A DNA stretch of 64,000 nucleotides from JAFDVL01 sp964631865 (GTDB lineage Bacteria; Acidobacteriota; Blastocatellia; RBC074), in assembly GCA_964631865.1 (NCBI GenBank), contig CAZWAK010000018.1, positions 1 through 64,000 of the forward strand, in the 5' to 3' direction. Position numbers and translations under genes: made by a program. Shown piece after piece: positions 50,995 through 59,025 of this stretch (the stretch's first letter is position 1; every line of letters begins with the position of its first letter). The notes under the pieces are model-generated. The model searched no databases. It saw nothing but the letters and a program-made list of their open reading frames with translations, and was not told the origin of the DNA.

Positions 50995-52233
50995 CTACAA
51001 CATTTGTTCCGCAATCTCGACGCGCAACAACGAGCGCACGTTTTCGATTTGATTTGCCACGGAAACCTGCGTCGAACTGGCGAATAACAAACCGACCGCC
51101 ACGTTGTCCGCTGTCGTCAGCAACGCGCCGGAATCGCCGCCCGCGCTCATCTTCGTCGTCAGAATCTGATCCTGAAAGCGCGCCACCTGCCCCGTGTGAT
51201 AATTCACATCCACCGTCGCATTCACCACCGTAATGCGCCCCGTCGTGAAGCCCGTCGTGCGCCCGGTTTTCTTCACCACTGTGCCGACCGTCACCGCCGC
51301 TTTCCTGCGCCAGCCGCGCAATTGGCCAATCCATTTGATCCCGCCCGCCACCGAGCGAAACGGTACGGTCGCAATCGCCGCGTCTACCAGGTTGTACTGC
51401 GCGTCCAACGCCACGCCCGGCGCGAATTGAATCGGGACATACCGCGCCAAACGGCCAATGCGATCACGCGGAATCAAGCCGCCGTCAATGCGCCCCGGCT
51501 GCAAAATCGAATCGCCGAGGTTGGCGACGTTGCTGTTGGCCAGAATGTGATTGTTGCTGAGGATGTAATAGCGCCCCGGCATCCCCACGCCCACGCGCGG
51601 CGGAGAGATGGCACTATCCGGCATCAGGTCATAGACGCACGCGCCAATCGTGCCGGCGGTCACGTTCCGATGCCCGACGCTGAGACCGCCCGTGATCGGA
51701 CGCACGCGGTATTTGCGCATTTTGATGTCCAACCGTTGGAGCCTGCGCTTGAATGCTTTGCGCTGCCGCCGCAGGTAGTCCTCCAAAAGCGGATCGGTGT
51801 CGTCATCGAGAATCGGATCGGTATCGTCGTCTAAAATCGGGTCGGTGTCATCGTCCAGAATCGGATCAGTATCGTCATCGAGGATGGGGTCAGTGTCATC
51901 GTCCAAAATCGGATCGGTGTCGTCGTCCAGAATCGGATCGGTGTCCGAAGCGAACAAATGCCCGACGGTCAGCACATCGGTTTGGACGTTTTGCAATTTG
52001 GCGGGGATCAACGACGCTTTGTCCAAATCTTCTTTGGCCACTTTGTGCGTCACCAACACCACCAACGCAGGTTCGCCGGTCGGCAATCCGTTCTTCCACT
52101 TGACGCCCGCGCCCACGCCCACCACGTTGGGCACGGCTTTGCCGAGCAAGGCGGCGACGGCTTGGGGATGAATTTTGGCGATGGCTTTGGCCGCCGCTTC
52201 GGGGAGAATCATTTTGGCTTCATCTTGTTTCAT
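50995..52233 (-). CDS. NAL1-like trypsin-fold serine protease with Asp-rich repeats
   Basis: 412 aa, no signal peptide; SD GGAGGAA. Residues 33-92 form an N-terminal domain (VPNVVGVGAGVKWKNG ... VQTDVLTVG) homologous to the small protein encoded just upstream. Then seven tandem 8-residue units DTDPILDD (residues 97-152, last one DTDPLLED), a basic linker, and the protease domain with His229 (ILSNNHILAN), Asp284 (LVDAAIATV) and Ser368 (SAGGDSGALL). Probably a cytosolic protease; the acidic repeats may bind calcium or act as a spacer. Confidence 0.87.
   Translation of the reverse strand: MKQDEAKMILPEAAAKAIAKIHPQAVAALLGKAVPNVVGVGAGVKWKNGLPTGEPALVVLVTHKVAKEDLDKASLIPAKLQNVQTDVLTVGHLFASDTDPILDDDTDPILDDDTDPILDDDTDPILDDDTDPILDDDTDPILDDDTDPLLEDYLRRQRKAFKRRLQRLDIKMRKYRVRPITGGLSVGHRNVTAGTIGACVYDLMPDSAISPPRVGVGMPGRYYILSNNHILANSNVANLGDSILQPGRIDGGLIPRDRIGRLARYVPIQFAPGVALDAQYNLVDAAIATVPFRSVAGGIKWIGQLRGWRRKAAVTVGTVVKKTGRTTGFTTGRITVVNATVDVNYHTGQVARFQDQILTTKMSAGGDSGALLTTADNVAVGLLFASSTQVSVANQIENVRSLLRVEIAEQML
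51778..51945 (-). repeat. Seven 24-bp tandem repeats encoding DTDPILDD
   Basis: In-frame 24-bp minisatellite inside the protease gene. Units differ at synonymous positions (GAT/GAC, ATT/ATC mixtures), showing selection on protein sequence rather than very recent slippage. Confidence 0.95.
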
Positions 52234-52249
52234 GCAACGTTCCTCCAGG

Positions 52250-52480
52250 TTAGGGTTGGTCTTCGATGCTCAGAACTCCAATCTCCTCGACATCTACGTC
52301 ATAGCCTTCAAGCTGCGTCGGAATGAGGTCAGCGGGCAACAAGGCAGACGGTGAAAGTTTGCGACGCACCAACACTTTGATGACCGTTTGCCCGCGCCGC
52401 GCGCCAATCCCGACGCCAATCACATTGGGCAACCGCAACAAACTCGCCGCATATTTTTCTTTCACGTCCTCGATGCGCAT
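52250..52480 (-). CDS. Stand-alone N-terminal domain of NAL1-like protease, 76 aa
   Basis: ATG 52480 with GAGG upstream; a longer in-frame start is rejected for lack of SD and repeat-like sequence. LPNVIGVGIGARRGQTVIKVLVRRKL ... LIPTQLEGYDVDVEEIG aligns along its length with residues 33-92 of the neighbouring protease. 16 bp upstream of it, same operon. Could be an inhibitor, a targeting subunit or a dimerisation partner made as a separate chain. Confidence 0.75.
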   Translation of the reverse strand: MRIEDVKEKYAASLLRLPNVIGVGIGARRGQTVIKVLVRRKLSPSALLPADLIPTQLEGYDVDVEEIGVLSIEDQP

Positions 52481-52569
52481 GGAATTCCTCTGTGCATGAC
52501 TTAAAGATGAAAAATTCGCGCTCATGTTAGTACCGTTGCCCGCCGCATCAAAAAAAAAAATAGCTTCTC

Positions 52570-52676
52570 CCTGGGAGCGCACGCGGCCCGCGTGCTAGGC
52601 GTGAGGGACGAATCACTTGTCTGGCAACGAATCTGTTCCCGCAGGCTTCAGCACGCGGGCCGCGTGCGCTCCCAGG
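52570..52676. repeat. 27-bp GC-rich inverted repeat
   Basis: CCTGGGAGCGCACGCGGCCC-type arm at 52570-52596 pairs perfectly with 52650-52676. An A10 run lies just left (52549-52558) and a GGAAAAAAACAAAAA stretch just right. Between divergent genes; resembles dispersed REP-like elements. The remainder of 52481-52770 shows no gene. Confidence 0.88.
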
Positions 52677-52770
52677 AAAAAAACAAAAATATCGTTTCGG
52701 TTGCGCCGGGAATTTGATATATCTCTGCGCGAACCGCACGTGCATTATCATTCAGAATCAGAGGTAACAC

Positions 52771-55215
52771 ATGACTCGTCCCCAAGTGTACTGGATTTGC
52801 CTTTGTCTTTGCTTCGGTTGGTGGGGCAGCGACGCCAGACCGCAAACGCAAACGCCCGCGCGCGCGCCGCTGCAAACGCTCGTCAATCAACTCATCGAAG
52901 CCGCTGCGCCCGAAGCCAGCCAAGCTCTGCTAAACGCCAATGCCAGCGCGAACCCATCCGAACTGGCACAAGCCTTGATCGCCGAAGGACGCAAACGACG
53001 CGACACGAACAAAACCCAAGCCACTACGGCCTTCCGCCTGGCCGCGGCCATCGCACGAAAAGCCCAGGACTCCGAGAACGAAGCCAATGCGTATTACAAT
53101 TGGGGCAATCTGACCTCGACGCTCGGCGATTACAAATTGGCGTTGGAATATTTGGAGCAAAGCCTCGCGCTGCGGCGCAAGTTGCCCGATCAAGTCGAAT
53201 TGGCCAAAGTGCTGAACAATCTGGCCGCGATGTGCCAGCATCTGGGGCTGTATCATCGCGCGCTGGCGGCCTACGAAGAAACGCTGCCCCTCAAGCAACA
53301 AGCGTTGCAAGCCAATCCGACAGACGCGACGTTGAAAAGCAGTCTCGCAAATTCATTGGTCAGCGTTGGCCGTCTCTACCGGGTGTTAGGCAAATATCCG
53401 TTGGCGCTTCAACACACCACGCGCGGGTTGCAAATTTATCGAGAACTCGACAACAAGCCGTTGGTGGCGAGCGCGCTGAACGAGCAAGGCTATGCGCATT
53501 TCGAGATGGGCGAACCGAAACAAGCGTTGGCCTGTTTTCAGCAAGCCCTGACGCACGTCAACGCCGCGTCTGAGCCAAGAGCGCAATTGCTGAACAATTT
53601 GGGACAGGTGTATTTGCAACTCGGTCAATTCCCCGAAGCGTTGGAAGCCTGTCAGGAAAGCTTGCGTTTGCGCGAGGCGCTGGGGCAGTCGGAAAAAATC
53701 GGGCGCACCAAGTGGCATCTGGCGAGCATTTTTCTCGCGCAAAAAAACTATGCCGAAGCGTTGCAGTTCGCCGACGCTGCCGCCGAGATCGCGCGGGCCA
53801 ATTCCGCCGAAGACTACTGGAAAGCGCGCACGATTGCCGGACGCGCGCGCTGGCAGCAAAAACAATTCGAGGCCGCGCGTCAATGCTTCGCCGACGCCAT
53901 CAACGCGATTGAGCAATTGCGCACGCAAGCCGATATTTCGCCCGACATCAAGCAGCGTTATTTTGAAAACAAGGTCGCGCCGTATTTGGCGATGGTGGAG
54001 GTCTTCGTCGCGCAAGCCCAGTTCCCGCAGGCGCTCGCGTATGCCGAACGAACCAAGGCCCGCGTGCTGCTCGACCTGATGGCGCGTCAGAGCGACACCG
54101 CGTCAGCGCCTGTCGCCGCGCTCAACGCCGCGCCAACCTTCACGCTGACCGCAGCGGAATCGTTGATCCCCGACGCGCGCACGGCGTTGTTGGAGTTCAT
54201 CGTCGCGGAAGAAAACGTATATCTCTTCGTGCTGCACCGCGCGGCGGCGACTGCGCCCATCGAGTTGCGCGTCATTCCGCTGGCGCTGCGCAAACCGCAA
54301 TTGACCGAGTTGGTCACGAGCTTTCGGCGCGCGCTGGCCGAACGTCAATTGACGTTCAGAACTTCTGCCACGACGTTGTATCAACAGTTGCTCCAACCCG
54401 CGCAGGAATTTCTGAAAAGCAAAACATCACTCGTGATTGTGCCCGACAGCGTGTTGTGGGAACTGCCTTTTCAAGCGTTGATGCCTGCGCCGGAGCAGTT
54501 TTTGCTCGAAGATCACACCATCGCCTACGCGCCGTCGCTCACGGTGCTGCGCGAACTGACGCAACGCCAAGCCGCCGTCACAAACAAAGCCACAACCTTG
54601 CTCGCCTTTGGCAATCCAACGCTGCCGCCGGAGTTGAGCGCGAATTTACCGGCGCTGCCGCAAGCCGAAAAACAAGTGCGTCAATTGGGCACGTTGTTCG
54701 GCGCGACGACCAGCAAAATTTATCTCGGCGCGGAAGCTTCCGAACAACGCTTCAAAGCCGAGGCTGCCAACTACACAATCCTCAATCTGGCCACGCACGG
54801 CATCTTTGACAATCAAACGCCAATGGCTTCGCGCTTGCTCCTGGCCGCTTCTCAGCAAGACGACGGCGCGTTGGAAGCGCACGAAATTATGCGGTTGAAA
54901 TTGCCAGCGCAACTCGTCGTGCTGTCCGCGTGTGAAACGGCGCGCGGCTACATCGGGCCGGGCGAAGGTTTGATCGGTTTGACGTGGGCGTTTTTGCAGG
55001 CCGGTGTGCCGACCGTCGTCGTCAGCCAATGGCAAGTGCGCGAGGACACGACGGCACAACTGATGCAGTCGTTTTATCAGCGCCTCACGACCTCAACGAC
55101 AACTGCGACGCGGGCAGAAGCCCTGCGACAAGCGGCGCTGGGCGTCAGGAAAGACGCGCGCTACGGGCATCCGTTTTATTGGGCGGGATTCGTGCTCGTG
55201 GGCAAGGGACGTTAG
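52771..55215 (+). CDS. Secreted TPR-CHAT caspase-like protein
   Basis: 814 aa. Signal peptide ~1-24 (ends DARPQT). Around residues 85-410, TPR repeats (ANAYYNWGNLTSTLGDYKLA, LNNLAAMCQHLGLYHRA, LLNNLGQVYLQLGQFPEA). CHAT protease domain ~520-810 with catalytic His676 (NLATHGIFD) and Cys721 (VLSACETARG), then AFLQAGVPTVVVSQWQV. No CRISPR or caspase-partner genes nearby, so this is the free-standing type seen in Cyanobacteria and Acidobacteriota, here probably acting outside the cytoplasm. Confidence 0.92.
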   Translation: MTRPQVYWICLCLCFGWWGSDARPQTQTPARAPLQTLVNQLIEAAAPEASQALLNANASANPSELAQALIAEGRKRRDTNKTQATTAFRLAAAIARKAQDSENEANAYYNWGNLTSTLGDYKLALEYLEQSLALRRKLPDQVELAKVLNNLAAMCQHLGLYHRALAAYEETLPLKQQALQANPTDATLKSSLANSLVSVGRLYRVLGKYPLALQHTTRGLQIYRELDNKPLVASALNEQGYAHFEMGEPKQALACFQQALTHVNAASEPRAQLLNNLGQVYLQLGQFPEALEACQESLRLREALGQSEKIGRTKWHLASIFLAQKNYAEALQFADAAAEIARANSAEDYWKARTIAGRARWQQKQFEAARQCFADAINAIEQLRTQADISPDIKQRYFENKVAPYLAMVEVFVAQAQFPQALAYAERTKARVLLDLMARQSDTASAPVAALNAAPTFTLTAAESLIPDARTALLEFIVAEENVYLFVLHRAAATAPIELRVIPLALRKPQLTELVTSFRRALAERQLTFRTSATTLYQQLLQPAQEFLKSKTSLVIVPDSVLWELPFQALMPAPEQFLLEDHTIAYAPSLTVLRELTQRQAAVTNKATTLLAFGNPTLPPELSANLPALPQAEKQVRQLGTLFGATTSKIYLGAEASEQRFKAEAANYTILNLATHGIFDNQTPMASRLLLAASQQDDGALEAHEIMRLKLPAQLVVLSACETARGYIGPGEGLIGLTWAFLQAGVPTVVVSQWQVREDTTAQLMQSFYQRLTTSTTTATRAEALRQAALGVRKDARYGHPFYWAGFVLVGKGR

Positions 55216-55276
55216 CCGGGTTCATTGGAAATCCGCGCATTGGCGATACTAAACAGTCAGGGCGCGCGCAGTCTGT

Positions 55277-55373
55277 CATTCTCTATTCTCCATTCTTTGA
55301 CAGCGAGGCAAGCTGCTGCGATCCATTGCTTCCAGCCTAAGAATGAAGAATAGAGAATAGAGAATGGAGAATG
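55277..55373. repeat. CATTCTCTATTCTCC inverted repeat
   Basis: Left arm 55277-55297 mirrored by AATAGAGAATGGAGAATG (~55350-55372), the right arm being expanded by an extra GAATAGA unit. Between convergent genes. Confidence 0.75.
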
Positions 55374-55425
55374 CTGAAGGGTCTGTTTCCTGACACGATT
55401 TACGCCCCGAGACGCTGTCTCAACT

Positions 55426-56403
55426 CTAGCCATCCACGATAACCTTGATCCCGGCGTGCAGCGAATGCGCGCGAATTTTGTCGAGCACATCAATTGCCAA
55501 CGCCAGCGCGCGACGGCCATCGGCTCCCGTGACAACTGGTTGTGTGTGTTGTTGCACGGCGGCGATGAAGGCTTCGATTTCGGCCAGCAACGGCTCGCGG
55601 TTGGCGACAGTCAAGGGCTGTGCGACGATTTCCGGGCGCGGGCTGCCGGGCGCGGGCGGAATCAATTTGCATTGCAACACCTGCTGCTCGGCGTAATCGA
55701 GCGAATAATATTCATGGGGCTGAAACACACGCAGCTTGCGCATGCGCTCGCCTGAAACGCGACTCGCCGTGATGTTCGCCACCGCGCCATTCGCAAACTC
55801 GACACGCGCATTCGCCAAATCAATTTTCGGCGTCAGAATCGGAATCCCAACGGCATCGAGCTTCACGACTTCGCTCGACACCAGCGACGCGATGATGTCG
55901 AGTTCATGCACCATCAAATCCATCACGACATCAATGTCCAATGAACGCGGCGTGAAGATGCCCAGGCGATGCGCCTCGAAAAAATACGGCTGACGCAGAT
56001 GTTGTCGCATCAGGACGAAGCCCGGATTGAAACGTTCGATGTGACCAACCTGTAGGGTCAGGTTTTTTTCTGAAGCCAGCGCGATCATTTCGTCCGCTTC
56101 CGCGAGCGTGCGCGCAATCGGTTTTTCGACCAGCACGTGAATCCCGGCGTGCAAACACGCACAAGTGATTTCGTGATGGCTCACCGTCGGCGTCGCCACG
56201 CTCACGGCTTCGACCGCGTCGAGCAACTCCCGATAATCGCGCACAAATCGTGTGTTGTATTTTTCGGCAATCGCCTGCCCCGCCGCTTCGTTCGTATCGC
56301 ACACCGCAACCAATTCGACTTGCGGCAATGAAGCGTAAATGCGCGCGTGGGCTTGTCCCAAATGTCCCGTGCCGATCACGGCAACCTTCAATCGTTGTGT
56401 CAT
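55426..56403 (-). CDS. Gfo/Idh/MocA-family oxidoreductase
   Basis: 325 aa NAD(P)-dependent sugar/inositol-type dehydrogenase. Rossmann IGTGHLGQAHARIY, VEKPIARTLAEADEM (Lys-Pro motif), and catalytic-region MDLMVHELDIIASL. Homologues of this size lie in lipid A or surface-sugar gene sets; substrate not determined. Divergent from the glycosyltransferase gene at 56567, so a shared surface-glycan role is possible. Confidence 0.88.
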   Translation of the reverse strand: MTQRLKVAVIGTGHLGQAHARIYASLPQVELVAVCDTNEAAGQAIAEKYNTRFVRDYRELLDAVEAVSVATPTVSHHEITCACLHAGIHVLVEKPIARTLAEADEMIALASEKNLTLQVGHIERFNPGFVLMRQHLRQPYFFEAHRLGIFTPRSLDIDVVMDLMVHELDIIASLVSSEVVKLDAVGIPILTPKIDLANARVEFANGAVANITASRVSGERMRKLRVFQPHEYYSLDYAEQQVLQCKLIPPAPGSPRPEIVAQPLTVANREPLLAEIEAFIAAVQQHTQPVVTGADGRRALALAIDVLDKIRAHSLHAGIKVIVDG

Positions 56404-56443
56404 CGTGTGTTACCCTGCCGTTTCATTTTGGATCGTGAGATAA

Positions 56444-56532
56444 GCCACGAATTACACGAATTGGCACGAATAGAATTGAGGAAGGTCAAGAATAGCGATC
56501 TACCTTCGTGTAAATTTGTGTTAATTCGTGGC
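56444..56532. repeat. GCCACGAATTACACGAATT inverted repeat
   Basis: Left arm from 56444 (GCCACGAATTACACGAATT) and right arm ending 56532 (GTTAATTCGTGGC) with an inner TTCGTGTAAATTTGTG. Widely seen type of dispersed element; covers most of the divergent promoter region. Confidence 0.8.
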
Positions 56533-56566
56533 TCAAATCCGCAGAGACTCTAATCCTGAATTTTGC

Positions 56567-58219
56567 ATGGCGCAAATCACCCGTTCCGAAGCGACTGATT
56601 TCAATTCCAAATTTTGCCTGCTCGCGCTCGCCGTTCTGTGCGCCGCGTGTTTTTTTGTCCGCTTGGGCTACTTGCCGATGATCGGGCCGGACGAACCGCG
56701 CTACACCGCGATTGCGCGTGCGATGTATGAAACCGGCGATTGGATCACGCCGCGCTTGGGCGGCCTGCATTGGTTTGAAAAGCCCGCGTTGACGTATTGG
56801 CTGTCGGCTGCAGGCTTTCAATTGTTCGGCGTGTCGGAGTTCGCCGCGCGCTTGCCCATTGCGTTGTGTTCGAGCTTCGGCGTGTTTCTGCTCTTCTGGT
56901 TTGGGCAACGATTGTGTACAACGCGCTTCGGGTATTTGAGCGCAGCCGCGTTGGTTTCGAGCGGAATCTGGATCGGCTTCAGTCGTGCCGCGACCTTCGA
57001 TTTGCCGTTGGCAGTCGCGCTCGAACTCGCGTTGCTCGCGTTTTTCGTATGGTTTCGTGAGGGCAAAGATTCGTTTTGGTACTGGTGTTGTTTCGGGATG
57101 GGCTTAGCAATGTTGGCGAAAGGCTTGGTCGGCATCGTATTGCCAGCGGCGATCATCGGCCTGTTTTTATTGCTCACGCGAAGCCTGGGGCAATTGCTCA
57201 AACGCCCGCGATTGTTACTCATCGGCGCAGTGATTTTTCTGGCGACTTCGGCGACGTGGTATGCGCCGATGTTGCTGCGACACGGCTACGAATTCTGGCA
57301 GGAATTTTTTGTCGCGCATCACTTCCAACGCTTTCTGACCAATAAATACAAGCATCCGCAGCCATTTTATTTTTTCACCATCGTAGCAGTTCTCGGCTGC
57401 CTGCCCTGGTCATTCGTGTTCGTCACGCAGTTCGGCGCGACGCTCAAACGTTGGCGCGAGTCGCTGGACAAACAACAACTGCCGCTCTTTCTTTGGTTGT
57501 GGATCGTTGTGATTGTCGGGTTCTTTTCAATCTCAACGTCTAAGTTGACAGGTTACATTTTGCCCGTGTTTCCGGCCATCGCGTTGCTGATTGGCGTGCA
57601 GCTTGAGCAATGGTGGCTACGGCGACCGCGCACGCTTTGGCGTTGGCTGAGCTTGTTGACGGCGCTGTTGTTGATTGGCATCGGCGTCGCATTGGCCTCG
57701 CGTTCCGGCACGATTCCGTACGGCGATCCGTTCAAAATCCTGGTGCTGGCGGCGCTGCTCTGGTTCGTTGCCTTCATCCTCATCTCGCTGTTGCTGTTGT
57801 GGGGCGAACGCGCCGCCACGTTGGCCTTGCCGTTTGGCGTCGCGCTCGGCATCGCTGCCACCACGTTTGCAGTGATGCTAACGTTGATCCAAACCCAATC
57901 TACGGCGGAGTTGACGAAGTTCGCCCGCGAAACAGCGCGGCCCAACGAACGGCTGGTGTTTTTCATCAACAATCATTTCAGCATAGATTTTTATGCGCCT
58001 GAATTGCCGTTGCGCGAACCGACGGCGTATTTGAAAACGGTCATGAAAGTTGAAGACATTGCCGCGTTGCTCGCCGCACAGCCAACGAAAAGTCTGTTGG
58101 TGATGACGCCGCAACGCTGGCTCAAAGGCATCGAAGAAGCGCTGCCCACCGAGCGACTCGGCACGCAACACACGTGGGCGCTCGTGCGCGTCACTGCTCG
58201 AAATCTACCTGCTCAATAG
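56567..58219 (+). CDS. GT83/ArnT-like membrane glycosyltransferase
   Basis: 550 aa (ATG 56567; in-frame GTG 56528 lies in the inverted repeat). About 12 membrane helices with the GT-C signature in the first periplasmic loop, GPDEPRYTAIARAMYETGDW and LHWFEKPALTYWL (Asp-Glu catalytic pair), and AKGLVGIVLP. A C-terminal soluble domain (from ~residue 440) follows. Transfers a polyprenyl-phosphate-linked sugar to lipid A, protein or lipid; acceptor unknown. 3' end overlaps the convergent gene by 29 bp. Confidence 0.88.
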   Translation: MAQITRSEATDFNSKFCLLALAVLCAACFFVRLGYLPMIGPDEPRYTAIARAMYETGDWITPRLGGLHWFEKPALTYWLSAAGFQLFGVSEFAARLPIALCSSFGVFLLFWFGQRLCTTRFGYLSAAALVSSGIWIGFSRAATFDLPLAVALELALLAFFVWFREGKDSFWYWCCFGMGLAMLAKGLVGIVLPAAIIGLFLLLTRSLGQLLKRPRLLLIGAVIFLATSATWYAPMLLRHGYEFWQEFFVAHHFQRFLTNKYKHPQPFYFFTIVAVLGCLPWSFVFVTQFGATLKRWRESLDKQQLPLFLWLWIVVIVGFFSISTSKLTGYILPVFPAIALLIGVQLEQWWLRRPRTLWRWLSLLTALLLIGIGVALASRSGTIPYGDPFKILVLAALLWFVAFILISLLLLWGERAATLALPFGVALGIAATTFAVMLTLIQTQSTAELTKFARETARPNERLVFFINNHFSIDFYAPELPLREPTAYLKTVMKVEDIAALLAAQPTKSLLVMTPQRWLKGIEEALPTERLGTQHTWALVRVTARNLPAQ

Positions 58220-58940
58220 TTTTGCGCGACTTCGCCACGACTTTGGTTTGCTTGGACAACACGACTTCCTTTTCCGTTTTCGCGTTGATCTTGCGCCGTT
58301 CGATGACTTGCTTGCCCGTCAGAAAGTTCGTGCTGACCGTTTCGCTCGCGCCCGTCATACGATCCACGTTCGTGATGTCCTGTCCGATCAGGATGAACTT
58401 TTGCGTCGCCGCGTCATAGCGAAAACGTTGCAGCAAATCGGTAGATTCACGCGCGCCATACAGTTGCGACACGAGCAACACGCCTTTTTCGATCTTTACA
58501 TCTGCCCCCGGAGTCGTACCATCGCCGCCCAACATCCCGCCGCAACTTGCGCACATCAACAGCTTGCTGGCTACCGCCGCCCGCGCGTATTTGCCATCCG
58601 CCGTTTTGAAGAGAATCAGCAAGGCGCGCTGTCGTTCCTGATATTCATCTTTGGCATCGCGCGCCGGTTTGTCTTCGATGAGTTGCAATACAGCGTCCGG
58701 CAAGCCATCCCCATTCAAATCGCCTGCTTGCTCGTCCTGCGCTTTCCAGCCTTTCGGGATGAAGGCTTTGGTTGTCGCGCCGTTCATGGGGACGAGTTTC
58801 GCCTCCAGCAGGTGCCGTGTGTCCTGCGCTTCGGTACGGTACGGCGAGCGGTAGCGAGCTGGAGTCAGGTTGACCAAGTCGCTACCGCTCCTCGTACTGT
58901 CCCCATTAAGTAAAAACAAAAACAAAATCAATTGCAGCAT
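58191..58940 (-). CDS. Exported hypothetical protein with Asn/Asp-Gly calcium-type loop
   Basis: 249 aa from ATG 58940 (GGGGAG ten bases upstream). N-terminal hydrophobic segment MLQLILFLFLLN as signal, then a DLNGDGLPD loop (FG-GAP/EF-like) in the first third, CASCGGMLGGDG Cys pair, and a basic C-terminus. No family recognised. Convergent overlap with the glycosyltransferase; divergent from the DUF1549 gene, where a TATAAT lies at 58973. Confidence 0.72.
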   Translation of the reverse strand: MLQLILFLFLLNGDSTRSGSDLVNLTPARYRSPYRTEAQDTRHLLEAKLVPMNGATTKAFIPKGWKAQDEQAGDLNGDGLPDAVLQLIEDKPARDAKDEYQERQRALLILFKTADGKYARAAVASKLLMCASCGGMLGGDGTTPGADVKIEKGVLLVSQLYGARESTDLLQRFRYDAATQKFILIGQDITNVDRMTGASETVSTNFLTGKQVIERRKINAKTEKEVVLSKQTKVVAKSRKTIEQVDFEQ

Positions 58941-59025
58941 AGTTTGGACTCCCCTCAAATCAGATCGAAAGTTATAATGCGCTTTCGCAAGTTCACGCCA
59001 CGCATCAATACCAGGAGCGATTTCA

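Noticed and set aside
52771..55215. Craspase-type TPR-CHAT (type III-E CRISPR)
   Set aside because: No gRAMP or CRISPR nearby, and a signal peptide is present.
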